Of a stretch of DNA of 64,000 nucleotides, positions 7,865 through 15,106 are shown piece after piece (the first letter of the stretch is position 1; each line of letters opens with the position of its first letter). Source of the DNA: Eisenbergiella porci (GTDB lineage: Bacteria > Bacillota > Clostridia > Lachnospirales > Lachnospiraceae); the NCBI RefSeq assembly GCF_009696275.1, contig NZ_VUMI01000032.1:1-64000 (forward strand). Reading direction: 5' to 3'. The position numbers and the translations under genes are program-made. The notes beneath the pieces were generated by a model. The model searched no databases and was not told the origin of the DNA. It was given only the letters and a program-made list of their open reading frames with translations.

Positions 7865-9246
7865 ATGAAAGTATGGTACAGGATATTGTGAAGGAAGTAG
7901 TTGCCAGGATGCAGCTCTCCGGAACGGCCCAGTCAGCGCAGCACGGTGTGTTCAATGATATGAACCAGGCCATCGAAGCTGCCAAAGAGGCGGAGAAAAC
8001 AGTCCGCCGCATGACCATGGACCAGCGGGAACAGATCGTTTCCAATATCCGTAAGAAAACCCACGAAGCCGCGGAAATCCTTGCCCGTATGGGAGTGGAG
8101 GAAACCGGTATGGGCAATGTGGGCGATAAGATTCTGAAACATCATCTTCTGGCAGACAAAACGCCTGGTACGGAAGATATTACAACAACAGCCTGGTCGG
8201 GAGACAGAGGGCTTACCCTGATTGAAATGGGCCCCTTCGGCGTAATCGGCGCCATCACTCCCTGCACCAACCCCAGTGAAACCGTCCTGTGCAACAGCAT
8301 AGGAATGATAGCCGCAGGGAATACGGTGGTATTCAACCCCCATCCCCAGGCCATCAGGACCTCCATTTTTGCCATCAATCTGGTAAATGAAGCTTCCCTG
8401 GAAGCTGGCGGCCCGGATAATGTGGCATGTACCGTGTTCAAGCCCACACTGGAAACCAGCAATATCATGATGAAGCATAAGGATATCCCGCTGATTGCCG
8501 CAACAGGCGGTCCCGGCGTGGTTACCGCAGTCCTTTCCTCAGGTAAAAGGGGAATCGGCGCAGGCGCAGGAAATCCTCCCGCGCTGGTGGACGAAACAGC
8601 CGATATCAGAAAAGCGGCGGCGGACATCGTGAACGGCTGTACCTTTGACAATAACCTTCCCTGCATTGCAGAAAAGGAAATCGTTGCTGTGGACAGCATC
8701 GCTGATGAGCTGATGAATTACATGATCAGCGAGCAGGGCTGCTATCTGATTTCCAAAGAGGAGCAGGATAAGCTGACGGCCACCGTCCTCACACCCAAGG
8801 GACTGAACCGCAAGTGCGTGGGCAGAGATGCCAGAACCCTTCTTTCCATGATTGGGATACAGGCGCCGGAGAACATCCGCTGCATCGTATTCGAAGGGGA
8901 AAAGGAGCATCCGCTGATTTCAGAGGAGCTGATGATGCCGATTCTGGGCCTGGTAAGGGCAAAGGATTTTGACGACGCTGTGGAGAAGGCTGTATGGCTG
9001 GAGCACGGCAACAGACATTCCGCCCATATCCATTCCAAGAACATAGACAACATCACCAAATATGCCAGAGCGATCGATACGGCTATTCTGGTTAAGAACG
9101 CACCCTCTTATGCGGCGCTGGGCTTCGGCGGCGAAGGCTTCTGTACCTTTACCATCGCCAGCAGGACCGGGGAAGGACTTACCAGCACAAGCACCTTCAC
9201 CAAGAGAAGAAGATGTGTAATGTCAGACAGCCTGTGCATACGATAG
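7855..9246 (+). CDS. pduP: CoA-acylating propionaldehyde dehydrogenase
   Basis: Oxidises propionaldehyde to propionyl-CoA with NAD+ in the compartment lumen. The 463-aa protein is PduP/EutE-like: catalytic Cys270 in FDNNLPCIAEKE, the GVIGAITPCTNPSETV segment and the ATGGPGVV segment. Residues 1-20 (PVNESMVQDIVKEVVARMQ) are a classic N-terminal encapsulation helix. Start: GTG with AAAGGAGG at the right distance; the frame overlaps the preceding gene by 10 bp. The C-terminus has a basic, cysteine-bearing tail (KRRRCVMSDSLC). Confidence 0.9.
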   Translation: MPVNESMVQDIVKEVVARMQLSGTAQSAQHGVFNDMNQAIEAAKEAEKTVRRMTMDQREQIVSNIRKKTHEAAEILARMGVEETGMGNVGDKILKHHLLADKTPGTEDITTTAWSGDRGLTLIEMGPFGVIGAITPCTNPSETVLCNSIGMIAAGNTVVFNPHPQAIRTSIFAINLVNEASLEAGGPDNVACTVFKPTLETSNIMMKHKDIPLIAATGGPGVVTAVLSSGKRGIGAGAGNPPALVDETADIRKAAADIVNGCTFDNNLPCIAEKEIVAVDSIADELMNYMISEQGCYLISKEEQDKLTATVLTPKGLNRKCVGRDARTLLSMIGIQAPENIRCIVFEGEKEHPLISEELMMPILGLVRAKDFDDAVEKAVWLEHGNRHSAHIHSKNIDNITKYARAIDTAILVKNAPSYAALGFGGEGFCTFTIASRTGEGLTSTSTFTKRRRCVMSDSLCIR

Positions 9247-9310
9247 GAATCGTACGATAGAAGCCGTAGGATTGAAAATCGTATACGACAGGGCAGAAAG
9301 GGAAGGAAAA

Positions 9311-10525
9311 ATGGACGTTAATGCAACGAATATAGAAGAAATCGTAAGACAGGTCCTCAACAGCATGGAAGGCAGACAGCCTGCGGCAAGCAGCGGCGCA
9401 GGGAGCGCTCCTGCGGGAGCAATCCCGAAGACGGCGCATGTGGCCATGCTGACAAGCCTGGAGCATTACGATGTGAAGGAATTCCCCATCCCCGAAGTGG
9501 GAGACGACGATATTCTTGTAAAAGTGGAAGGCTGCGGTATCTGCGGAACCGATGCACACGAATTCAAGAAGGATCCCTTCGGACTGATTCCCGTGGCTTT
9601 GGGCCATGAAGGAACCGGCGAAATTGTCAAAATGGGAAAGAACGTTAAAAAAGACAGCGCAGGAAAAGACCTTAAGATAGGCGACAAGGTCGTAACCTGT
9701 ATGATTTTCAAGGATAACCCGGATATCACCATGTATGACCTGAACAGACAGAACGTGGGCGGCGCCGATGTATACGGCCTGCTTCCGGACGATGATATCC
9801 ATTTAAACGGCTGGTTTTCAGATTACCTGTTTATCCGCGGAGGCTCTACCGTGTTCAACGTAAGCGATCTGGATCTGTATTCCAGAATCCTCATTGAGCC
9901 CTGCGCCGTTCTCATCCACGCGGTGGAAAGAGCGAAATCCACAGGAATCCTCCGTTTTAACAGCAGAGTGGTAGTGCAGGGCTGCGGACCTATCGGCCTG
10001 ATCTGCATCGCTATCCTGCGTACGATGGGAATCAACCACATTGTAGCGGTGGACGGAGAGGAAAAACGTCTGGAATTCGCAAAGGAAATGGGCGCATCCG
10101 ATACAGTTAACTTCAAGGACCATAAGGGAATCGAAGCCCTTGCAGGCGCTGTGGAAGCCAAATTTGACGGACATCTGGCGGATTTTGCCTTCCAGTGCAC
10201 CGGTTCTCCCATGGCACATGCCAATATTTATAAATTCATCCGCAACGGCGGCGGACTGTGCGAGCTTGGATTTTTCATTAACGGCGGCGACGCCACCATC
10301 AACCCGCACTTTGATATCTGCTCCAAGGAAATCACCATCGTAGGCTCCTGGGTATATACCCTGCGCGATTATGCCACCACCTTTGAGTTCTTAAAGAGCG
10401 CAAAGAAGGCGGGCATCCCCATCGAGAAGCTGATTACCCATACCTTCCCGCTGGAGGAAATCAACGAAGCGCACAGGACCAACCTGGCGATGAGCGGCCT
10501 GAAGATAGCAATCATCAACAAGTAA
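9311..10525 (+). CDS. Zinc-type alcohol dehydrogenase with encapsulation peptide
   Basis: Medium-chain dehydrogenase/reductase. It could reduce propionaldehyde to 1-propanol (recycling NADH inside the shell) or lactaldehyde to propanediol; the sequence does not decide. The ATG at 9311 is chosen over 9272 because GGGAAGGAAAA precedes it. Residues 1-18 (VNATNIEEIVRQVLNSM) are a targeting helix, followed by an Ala/Ser/Gly/Pro linker and the catalytic domain. Catalytic zinc motifs are present (GCGICGTDAHE and GHEGTGEIV), as is a Rossmann segment (VVVQGCGPIGLI). The four-cysteine structural-zinc loop is missing: the region reads TCMIFKDNPDITMY with a single Cys. BMC loci more often carry iron-type PduQ, so the zinc type is notable. 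Confidence 0.82.
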   Translation: MDVNATNIEEIVRQVLNSMEGRQPAASSGAGSAPAGAIPKTAHVAMLTSLEHYDVKEFPIPEVGDDDILVKVEGCGICGTDAHEFKKDPFGLIPVALGHEGTGEIVKMGKNVKKDSAGKDLKIGDKVVTCMIFKDNPDITMYDLNRQNVGGADVYGLLPDDDIHLNGWFSDYLFIRGGSTVFNVSDLDLYSRILIEPCAVLIHAVERAKSTGILRFNSRVVVQGCGPIGLICIAILRTMGINHIVAVDGEEKRLEFAKEMGASDTVNFKDHKGIEALAGAVEAKFDGHLADFAFQCTGSPMAHANIYKFIRNGGGLCELGFFINGGDATINPHFDICSKEITIVGSWVYTLRDYATTFEFLKSAKKAGIPIEKLITHTFPLEEINEAHRTNLAMSGLKIAIINK

Positions 10526-10547
10526 CGACAGGTAGGAGGCGAAGCCC

Positions 10548-10862
10548 ATGGGGGAAGCCGTAGGAATTTTGGAAGTATTTGGTCTGGTATGCGCCTTTAT
10601 GGCGGCGGATGCCGGATGTAAGGCAGGCAATGTGTGGCTGGAGCCTTTTGATAAGAACAAGCCGGCCAACGCCGACAGCCTTCCGGTGCCTCTTCTGGTT
10701 ACCATCAAATTCAGAGGAAGCGTTTCCGATGTGGAAGCGGCGATGGAAGCGGGAGAACGCGTGGCCCGCAGCCTTACGGGAGTGGTGCAGAAGCACATCA
10801 TCCCCAGGCCCACGGAGGATACGGAAAAAATGCTCAAACTTTGCGCATTTGACAAGTCATAA
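10548..10862 (+). CDS. BMC-H shell protein (variant with inserted loop)
   Basis: Single BMC domain (104 aa) forming hexagonal shell tiles. It opens with GEAVGILEVFGLVCAFMAADAG and ends with IIPRPTEDTEKML, the standard BMC-H frame. The pore loop region is extended (EPFDKNKPANADSLPVPLL) compared with the canonical copy at 10965, so its pore and partners probably differ. Start: ATG after GGTAGGAGG. An internal promoter begins inside its last codons. Confidence 0.85.
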   Translation: MGEAVGILEVFGLVCAFMAADAGCKAGNVWLEPFDKNKPANADSLPVPLLVTIKFRGSVSDVEAAMEAGERVARSLTGVVQKHIIPRPTEDTEKMLKLCAFDKS

Positions 10863-10878
10863 CCGGATTCAGTACAAT
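10849..10878 (+). promoter_or_regulatory. Internal promoter before the major shell genes
   Basis: TTGACA (10849-10854), 18-bp spacer, TACAAT (10873-10878), overlapping the end of the preceding shell gene. The leader then contains the dyad GTAACTGT/ACAGTTAC (about 10895-10921). It would raise expression of the canonical shell protein at 10965. Confidence 0.6.
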
Positions 10879-10964
10879 AGACAATGAAGACTCAGGTAAC
10901 TGTGAGAGGACAGAACAGTTACAAACTTTGAACAATTATTCAGTATAAGCGGAGGAAATTAAAA

Positions 10965-11240
10965 ATGGCACAGGAAGCATTGGGAATGGTAGAAACAAGA
11001 GGTCTTACCGCAGCGATTGAAGCAGCGGATGCAATGACCAAATCTGCGGAAGTAAGACTTGTGGGAACAGAGAAAATCGGTTCCGGTCTTGTAACCGTTA
11101 TGGTACGCGGCGATGTGGGAGCTGTAAAGGCTTCCGTGGAAAGCGGATCTGCAGCGGCAAGCAAGCTGGGCGAGCTGGTAGCGGCTCATGTAATCCCCAG
11201 GCCTCATACCGACGTGGAAAAAATTCTGCCTTCCATTTAA
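10965..11240 (+). CDS. BMC-H shell protein, canonical PduA/PduJ type
   Basis: Probable major hexameric facet protein: 91 aa, one BMC domain, with [20 protein letters not shown], a pore loop in [20 protein letters not shown], and the C-terminal [15 protein letters not shown]. It is nearly identical to the core of the protein at 11644, so the two are recent paralogs. Start: ATG after GCGGAGG. It has the shortest, most canonical form of the four BMC-H copies and its own promoter, which suggests high abundance. Confidence 0.92.
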   Translation: MAQEALGMVETRGLTAAIEAADAMTKSAEVRLVGTEKIGSGLVTVMVRGDVGAVKASVESGSAAASKLGELVAAHVIPRPHTDVEKILPSI

Positions 11241-11259
11241 CAATTAGGAGAGAATGTTC

Positions 11260-11583
11260 ATGGGGAAATCATATGGCCTGATAGAAATAACAGGAGTGGT
11301 AGCGGCGATGGACGCCCTTGACATCATGTGCAAGGCCGCGGACGTAACCCTGTCAACCTGGGAGAGAAAACTGGGCGGAAGACTTGTAACCATCATAGTG
11401 GAAGGCGAAGTGGCGGCGGTTACGGCCGCTGTGGAGGCAGCCAGGACACAGGCGTTAAAGCCTCTGGCGGCTTACGGTGTGATTGCCAACCCCCATGAAG
11501 AGATCGTCGGACTGGTGGAGCGCAGTGCAAGCCGCTTTAAGGACAGTGAGCCTTCCGATGAAAGCTATCTCCAGGAGGTTTAA
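11260..11583 (+). CDS. BMC-H shell protein with C-terminal extension
   Basis: BMC-domain shell protein (107 aa from the chosen start): SYGLIEITGVVAAMDALDIMCKAAD, GGRLVTIIVEGEVAAVTAAVE, then a roughly 20-residue acidic C-terminal tail (KDSEPSDESYLQEV). The ATG at 11260 is preferred over 11254 because TAGGAG lies 9 nt upstream of it. Its central part diverges from the canonical copy (LSTWERKLGGR), so the pore differs. It is followed by a perfect 8-bp hairpin (AATGCCGC/GCGGCATT, about 11594-11614) without a T-run. Confidence 0.88.
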   Translation: MGKSYGLIEITGVVAAMDALDIMCKAADVTLSTWERKLGGRLVTIIVEGEVAAVTAAVEAARTQALKPLAAYGVIANPHEEIVGLVERSASRFKDSEPSDESYLQEV

Positions 11584-11643
11584 AGCCTGGTTTAATGCCG
11601 CATCGGGCGGCATTGCCGTGTAAGCGGCAGCAAGGAGGAAGTC

Positions 11644-12075
11644 ATGCCGGACAGCAATAAAGATAAGACAACACAATCCGAAACAGTCTCTGGCGGCGCC
11701 ATCAAAACGGCCCGCAGGACAGCAGCAAAAACAGCACAGAAACCCGAAAAGGCACAGGTTAAAGAAGAGCCTGCAGTGAAAAAGGAGGAAAAAAGAATGT
11801 CACAGGAAGCATTGGGAATGGTGGAAACAAGAGGACTTGTTGCAGCAATTGAAGCAGCGGATGCAATGTGCAAAGCGGCTAACGTAGCGCTGGTAGGCAC
11901 AGAGAAGATCGGTTCCGGACTGGTAACCGTTATGGTGCGCGGCGATGTAGGAGCCGTGAAGTCCGCAGTGGAAGCAGGCGCAAGCAGCGCAGGCAGACTG
12001 GGCGAATTAGTGGCTACCCATGTAATCCCCAGACCTCACACCGACGTTGAGATGATTCTGCCCAAGGTAAAATAA
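11644..12075 (+). CDS. BMC-H shell protein with N-terminal basic extension (dual start)
   Basis: BMC-H domain (from residue 52) nearly identical to the protein at 10965, preceded by about 51 residues rich in Lys, Ala, Thr and Glu (for example [18 protein letters not shown]). Two start sites each have an ideal ribosome-binding site: ATG 11644 with AAGGAGG 5 nt upstream, and in-frame ATG 11797 with AAAGGAGG (11781-11788) 8 nt upstream. The short product (92 aa) would be a plain shell hexamer subunit, and the long one would carry a flexible charged arm. The arrangement recalls PduB/PduB' of Salmonella, but on a single-domain protein. Confidence 0.88.
   Translation: MPDSNKDKTTQSETVSGGAIKTARRTAAKTAQKPEKAQVKEEPAVKKEEKRMSQEALGMVETRGLVAAIEAADAMCKAANVALVGTEKIGSGLVTVMVRGDVGAVKSAVEAGASSAGRLGELVATHVIPRPHTDVEMILPKVK
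11781..11799 (+). promoter_or_regulatory. Internal ribosome-binding site and second start codon
   Basis: AAAGGAGG (11781-11788) and ATG (11797-11799), in frame inside the extended shell gene. Codons here read KKEEKRM, so the strong Shine-Dalgarno sequence could be an accident of Lys/Glu codons, but spacing and downstream homology (residue 1 of the canonical BMC-H) fit a real start. Confidence 0.65.
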
Positions 12076-12136
12076 GATAGCGGTTCAGCCAACTGAGCTG
12101 CTGTAAACTAATTTTACCTGAAAGGCAGGAAATCAG

Positions 12137-12158
12137 TCCGGACAGGATTCTCTGTCCG
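12137..12158 (+). other. Intergenic hairpin before pduL
   Basis: CCGGACAG / CTGTCCGG, a perfect 8-bp stem with a 6-nt loop and no T-run, inside the 109-base gap between the shell gene and pduL. It could act in mRNA processing or stability. Confidence 0.45.
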
Positions 12159-12184
12159 GCCCGGTTCCCGGATTACGAAGAAAA

Positions 12185-12838
12185 GTGGGTGTGGCTGTGG
12201 AGACGAATCAAATTGAACTGATTACCAGAATGGTAATGGAAGCCATGGAAAAGAAAGAAAATGCCGGAAACGGCTATATGGTTCCCGTGGGCGTATCCGC
12301 CAGACATATACATCTTACCCAGGAGCATGTGGAAGCGCTCTTCGGTCCCGGATATCATCTGACCAAAAAAAAGGATTTGATGGGCGGCCAGTTTGCGGCA
12401 AACGAACAGGTTACCATAGTGGGCCTGAAACTGCGGGCGATAGAAAACGTAAGGGTCCTGGGTCCGGTCAGGAAAGCCTCCCAGGTGGAGATTTCCGCGA
12501 CAGATGCGATGAAGCTGGGCATTAAGGCTCCTCTGCGGGAGTCCGGAGATGTGGCGGGAAGCGCGGCGATTGCAGTCGTAGGCCCCAAAGGCGCCGTATA
12601 TCTGGATGAAGGATGCATTGTTGCAAAGAGGCACATACATATGTCTCCCCGCGATGCACAGGCTGCCGGAGTAAAGGACGGCGACTATGTTTCCGTGAAA
12701 GCGGATAACGAAAGAGGAACTGTTTTTGACCATGTGAAGATCCGCGTGGACGACAGCTTCACGCTGGAAATGCATATTGACACGGATGAAGCCAACGCGA
12801 GTAAAATCGCTACCGGGGACACTGTGAAAATTATCTGA
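12185..12838 (+). CDS. pduL: Phosphate propanoyltransferase PduL
   Basis: Converts propionyl-CoA and phosphate to propionyl-phosphate and recycles CoA inside the compartment. The PduL family duplicates a metal-binding half: VGVSARHIHLT (His41, His43) and VAKRHIHMSP (His150, His152). Residues 6-25 (ETNQIELITRMVMEAMEKKE) are an N-terminal encapsulation helix, so this is the BMC-lumen form. Length 217 aa. Start: GTG at 12185; the upstream region has only a weak GAAGAAAAG, and GTG 12191 or 12197 are alternatives. Confidence 0.9.
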   Translation: MGVAVETNQIELITRMVMEAMEKKENAGNGYMVPVGVSARHIHLTQEHVEALFGPGYHLTKKKDLMGGQFAANEQVTIVGLKLRAIENVRVLGPVRKASQVEISATDAMKLGIKAPLRESGDVAGSAAIAVVGPKGAVYLDEGCIVAKRHIHMSPRDAQAAGVKDGDYVSVKADNERGTVFDHVKIRVDDSFTLEMHIDTDEANASKIATGDTVKII

Positions 12839-12840
12839 AG

Positions 12841-12881
12841 GTTCTCCCGGTATTCTTTCTTATTAAAAAGGATACCGGGAA
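12841..12881 (+). other. Intergenic hairpin after pduL
   Basis: GTTC-T-CCCGGTAT pairs with ATACCGGGAAC, an 11-bp stem with one bulge and a long AT-rich loop. No T-run follows, so it is more likely an RNA stability or processing element than a terminator. Confidence 0.4.
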
Positions 12882-12902
12882 CTATGGAATAAGGGGAGCG
12901 CT

Positions 12903-13169
12903 ATGATAGTAGGAAAGGTAACAGGAAGCATAGTTTCCACACGCAAAAGTGAGAAACTGATAGGCAATAAATTCATGATCGTTGAGCCCCTGGAATCCAT
13001 GAAAAGTCATGCGGACCGACTGGTGGCTATTGATAATATCGGCGCGGGAATCGGCGAATATGTACTGGTAGCCCAGGGCAGCGCCGCAAGAATCGGCTGT
13101 GATATGCAGGACGCTCCTGTGGATGCGGCCATTGTTGGAATCATAGACGACGCAAGCCGGTTGGAATAA
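12903..13169 (+). CDS. BMC vertex protein (EutN/CcmL, BMC-P)
   Basis: Pentameric protein that caps the vertices of the shell. 88 aa, EutN/CcmL/PduN family: MIVGKVTGSIVSTRKSEKLIG at the N-terminus, VAIDNIGAGIGEYVLVAQGSAAR in the core and DAAIVGIIDD at the end. Start: ATG after AAGGGGAG. It is the only pentamer gene seen, enough in principle for a closed shell. Confidence 0.93.
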   Translation: MIVGKVTGSIVSTRKSEKLIGNKFMIVEPLESMKSHADRLVAIDNIGAGIGEYVLVAQGSAARIGCDMQDAPVDAAIVGIIDDASRLE

Positions 13170-13181
13170 GTGGGGCAGGCT

Positions 13182-14510
13182 ATGGATAGTAAGGAACTGA
13201 GCAAAATCATAAAGGATAACGGCATTGTCGGTGCAGGCGGCGCCGGCTTTCCGACTTATATGAAGATTGACGAAAGAGCGCAGGCGATTCTGCTTAACTG
13301 CGCGGAATGTGAACCGCTGCTGAAGCTGCACAGACAGCTTTTGCAAAGGCATGCGGAAGAAATCCTGGAGACGTTCCAGCTGGTGGCTGACACCGTGGGC
13401 GCCGAAAGGGCGATTGTCGGAATTAAAGAAGAATATAAAGACACTGTGGCGGCCTTAAAGGAATGTATCCATAAATTTCCCAAGGTATCCCTTCATCTTC
13501 TGGACAGTGTATATCCCATGGGAGATGAAGTGGCGCTGATTTACGAGGCAACGGGAAAGGTGGTCAGGCCCGGTGGACTTCCCATAGAAGAAGGCATTGC
13601 TGTCTTCAATGTAGAGACCATGTATAATATCCACAAGGCGCTGGTGAAAAAAGAGCCGGTTGCCGATAAGCTGGTAACCATTGTGGGAGAGGTGGCGTCT
13701 CCTGTCACCATCAGAGTCCCTCTGGGAACCTCTTTGGAAAAATGTGTGGATTTTGCAGGAGGGGCTGTAATAAAGAACCCTGTATTCCTGGTAGGAGGCC
13801 CTATGATGGGCAATATCAGGGAGGCGGCTTTTCCGGTCACCAAAACCACCAATGCGGTGCTTGTGCTGTCTGAGGAGCATCCGTTGATCCAGAAGAAAAA
13901 ACTGAATCCGGCCATTGGGCTGAAACGTGCGGCCTCTGCCTGCTGTCAGTGCCAGATGTGTACGGATTTATGCCCCAGGCATGCGCTGGGACACCCGATA
14001 GAGCCGCATAAATTCATGCGCGCTGCAGCGAACCGGGATTTCCGGGACGCCAATCCCTTTGTCAATACATACTTCTGCAGCTCCTGCGGGTTATGTGAAC
14101 TGTATTCCTGCCCACAGGGCCTGTCGCCCAGAAGCCTTATGGCAGAATACAAGGCGGGGCTCAGAAATGCCGGAGTAAAGCCTCCGGCAGGCGTAATCCC
14201 CGCTCCCGTAAAGGAGTCCAGGGAATACCGCAAGGCGCCGGAGGAGAGGCTGGAGGCAAGGCTTGGACTTTCCGCCTATGACAGGGAAGCTCCCATGGAT
14301 GATGAAGTGAAAAAGGTAAATACCGTTACGATTCTGCTCAGCCAGCATATCGGCGCCCCGGCCCGTCCGGTGGTTTCCGAGGGGGATATGGTAGCCAGAG
14401 GACAGATGATTGCATCCGCTGCGGACGGCCTGAGCGTACCCATTCATGCATCCATCAGCGGAAAAGTAATGAAAGCAGACAAAAACATGGTGGTTCTGGC
14501 GGCGGTTTAG
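13182..14510 (+). CDS. PduS/RnfC-like flavo-iron-sulfur NADH oxidoreductase
   Basis: RnfC-related protein of the PduS type. It moves electrons from NADH through FMN and Fe-S clusters; in a GRE locus without B12 it might reduce the activase or exchange electrons across the shell. Features: glycine-rich GIVGAGGAGFPTYMKI (nucleotide/FMN binding), CAECEPLL, then cluster motifs CxxCxxC beginning at about Cys254 (CCQCQMCTDLCP) and about Cys299 (CSSCGLCELYSCP), and a C-terminal SLBB/biotinyl-like end (GKVMKADKNMVVL). The ATG at 13182 is preferred; the in-frame GTG at 13170 directly follows the previous stop. Confidence 0.85.
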   Translation: MDSKELSKIIKDNGIVGAGGAGFPTYMKIDERAQAILLNCAECEPLLKLHRQLLQRHAEEILETFQLVADTVGAERAIVGIKEEYKDTVAALKECIHKFPKVSLHLLDSVYPMGDEVALIYEATGKVVRPGGLPIEEGIAVFNVETMYNIHKALVKKEPVADKLVTIVGEVASPVTIRVPLGTSLEKCVDFAGGAVIKNPVFLVGGPMMGNIREAAFPVTKTTNAVLVLSEEHPLIQKKKLNPAIGLKRAASACCQCQMCTDLCPRHALGHPIEPHKFMRAAANRDFRDANPFVNTYFCSSCGLCELYSCPQGLSPRSLMAEYKAGLRNAGVKPPAGVIPAPVKESREYRKAPEERLEARLGLSAYDREAPMDDEVKKVNTVTILLSQHIGAPARPVVSEGDMVARGQMIASAADGLSVPIHASISGKVMKADKNMVVLAAV

Positions 14511-14535
14511 ACGTGCAGATGAGAGGTAGAAATAG

Positions 14536-15084
14536 ATGAGCAAGGCAATAGGCATGATTGAATTTAAAACGGTTTCAGCAGGCATTACCGCTGCGGACGC
14601 GATGGTAAAGACCGCGGATGTTAAGCTGCTGGAGGCACAGACGGTCTGTCCCGGAAAATACATTGCTTTAATTACCGGTTCCCTGAGCACGGTGAACGCG
14701 GCTGTTGAGGCGGCACAAAAGACACGGCAGGAGGAGCTGATTGACAGCTTTGTCCTGGGGAATCCTCATGAAAGTATTTTCCCGGCCATCTACGGAACGA
14801 CCCAGATAGAAAAGGTAAACGCCTTCGGTATTCTGGAAACCTATGATGCGGCATCCATAATCGTTGCTGCGGATGTGGCTGCCAAAACAGCAATTGTTGA
14901 TCTGATCGAACTGCGGATCGCCAAGGGAATGTGCGGAAAATCCTATCTGATTCTCACCGGGGAGGTAGCGGCAGTGGAATCTGCAATTGAGAAGGCAAAA
15001 CAATCTGTTGCAGGCAATGGAATGTACCTGGATTCCTCTGTGATTGCCCATCCGGATGAACAGATCTGCCGATCCATACTATAA
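14536..15084 (+). CDS. Tandem BMC-T shell protein, PduT type
   Basis: Two BMC domains in one 182-aa chain forming pseudohexameric trimers: domain 1 from AIGMIEFKTVSAGITAADAMVK, domain 2 from AFGILETYDAASIIVAADVAAK. Cys38 sits in the pore loop of domain 1 (AQTVCPGKY), the position of the [4Fe-4S] ligand of PduT (Cys38), so a central cluster is likely; a second Cys lies in GMCGKSY of domain 2. Location directly after the PduS-like gene matches the known PduS-PduT pairing for electron transfer through the shell. Start: ATG after GAGAGG. Confidence 0.9.
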   Translation: MSKAIGMIEFKTVSAGITAADAMVKTADVKLLEAQTVCPGKYIALITGSLSTVNAAVEAAQKTRQEELIDSFVLGNPHESIFPAIYGTTQIEKVNAFGILETYDAASIIVAADVAAKTAIVDLIELRIAKGMCGKSYLILTGEVAAVESAIEKAKQSVAGNGMYLDSSVIAHPDEQICRSIL

Positions 15085-15106
15085 AGAAAGGCTGGTTTTT
15101 GGGGTT

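Noticed and set aside
15044-15106. Longer N-terminus for the DeoR regulator
   Set aside because: The extra codons lie inside the PduT-like gene and before the conserved helix-turn-helix start.
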